Shown piece by piece: positions 14,345 to 14,732 of a stretch of 14,732 nucleotides of DNA (the first letter of the stretch is position 1; every line of letters begins with the position of its first letter). This DNA comes from SIG603 sp964369215 (GTDB lineage: Bacteria; Bacillota; Clostridia; Oscillospirales; Acutalibacteraceae): NCBI GenBank assembly GCA_964369215.1, contig CAYJEZ010000061.1, positions 1 through 14,732 of the forward strand. The letters run 5' to 3'. The notes beneath the pieces are model-generated. The model was not told the DNA's origin and ran no database searches. It worked only from the letters and a program-made list of their open reading frames with translations. Both the position numbers and the translations under genes were made by a program.

Positions 14345-14732
14345 ACGAGTTTATTTTTATTAGTGAAAAATTATTTTTGAATGATGGTACTATAATAAAT
14401 AACGATGTGACTTCAAAATTATTAGAATTAGAAAATTCTGTTCCTACACAAATAACTATTGAATATAAAAAATATCTTGCTGTTTTAACAGAGTATCTAT
14501 CAGATGATACCAATGGGGCTGTTGTTTCCATACTTGCTATGGACAGTATTAATTCTCTAACAATCACAAATATTATTTCATTTGGAGTGGTGTTTTTAAT
14601 ATTGGTAATACTATCTTTTTTTATTATCTATTCACAAGCAATGAAAATTACAGCACCATTAAAAAAACTTACTAATCGTGCCGTGAAATATGCTAATCAC
14701 GATTACAGTGAAAGTTTGCAAATCAATACTGG
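14341..14732 (+). pseudogene. Membrane sensor fragment with HAMP domain, N-terminus missing
   Basis: In another frame from the preceding DUF1566 piece, an open frame begins without start codon or ribosome binding site (VDEFIFISEKLF...) and continues to the right edge. It holds the end of an extracellular sensing region, one membrane helix (about 14558-14630, NIISFGVVFLILVILSFFII), and then a HAMP start with the typical proline (KITAPLKKLTNRAVKYANHD). The output domain (histidine kinase, diguanylate cyclase or chemotaxis type) lies beyond the window. The first part of the gene is lost at the junction near 14340. It could be expressed only from an internal start. Confidence 0.6.

Noticed and set aside
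14319..14567. Minus-strand open frame of 82 codons at the right end
   Set aside because: It is antisense to the membrane-sensor reading frame, which has a clear membrane helix and HAMP motif.
1..14732. CRISPR array, tRNA, rRNA, insertion sequence or phage genes
   Set aside because: I looked for regularly spaced repeats, tRNA-like folds, transposase or integrase motifs and terminal repeats and saw none that I can support.

Overview
The window comes from a low-GC, Gram-positive-type bacterium. I infer Bacillota, most likely Clostridia. The reasons are AT-rich DNA, strong AGGAGG-type ribosome binding sites, TTG starts, sigma-A-like TATAAT boxes, a lipoprotein-type solute-binding protein, and best family resemblance to clostridial MarR/UvrA2, CUT1 transporter and RpiR proteins. 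No rRNA, tRNA, CRISPR array or complete insertion sequence is visible.

Layout, right to left because nearly everything is on the minus strand. (1) 14108-14732 (+) holds two broken pieces abutting out of frame: a DUF1566-like fragment and the membrane/HAMP part of a sensor protein. (2) 13942-12626 (-) is a class III PLP enzyme that I read as PbfA, which acts on 1-hydroxy-2-aminoethylphosphonate. (3) 12425-11559 (-) is an RpiR/MurR-type regulator. (4) 11429-3013 (-) is a seven-gene probable operon: phnW (2-aminoethylphosphonate transaminase), phnX (phosphonoacetaldehyde hydrolase), a CUT1-type lipoprotein solute-binding protein, two permeases, an MsmX/UgpC-type ATPase, and a cytoplasmic raffinose-synthase/Sip1-type alpha-galactosidase. 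(5) 3012-2682 is a 331-base gap with two perfect hairpins arranged like an attenuator. (6) 2618-2202 (-) is a MarR regulator. (7) 2107-1 (-) is a UvrA2-type ABC protein cut off by the window edge.

How they work together: PbfA and PhnW both deliver phosphonoacetaldehyde, and PhnX cleaves its C-P bond to acetaldehyde and phosphate. What is unusual is that phnWX are the first genes of an operon whose remaining genes are a sugar (CUT1) importer and a glycosidase, next to a sugar-phosphate-type regulator. My main hypothesis is that the locus imports and dismantles phosphonate-decorated glycans (2-AEP or hydroxy-2-AEP esterified to galactose-containing sugars). The simpler alternative is that the importer carries free aminophosphonate and the glycosidase is a passenger. 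A shared palindrome, TGTAG-N5-CTACA, lies just upstream of both rpiR and the phnW operon and is the probable RpiR operator.

Several starts given here are shorter than the longest open frame, because the ribosome binding site or promoter decides them (marR, rpiR, pbfA, the solute-binding protein, permease 1, galactosidase).
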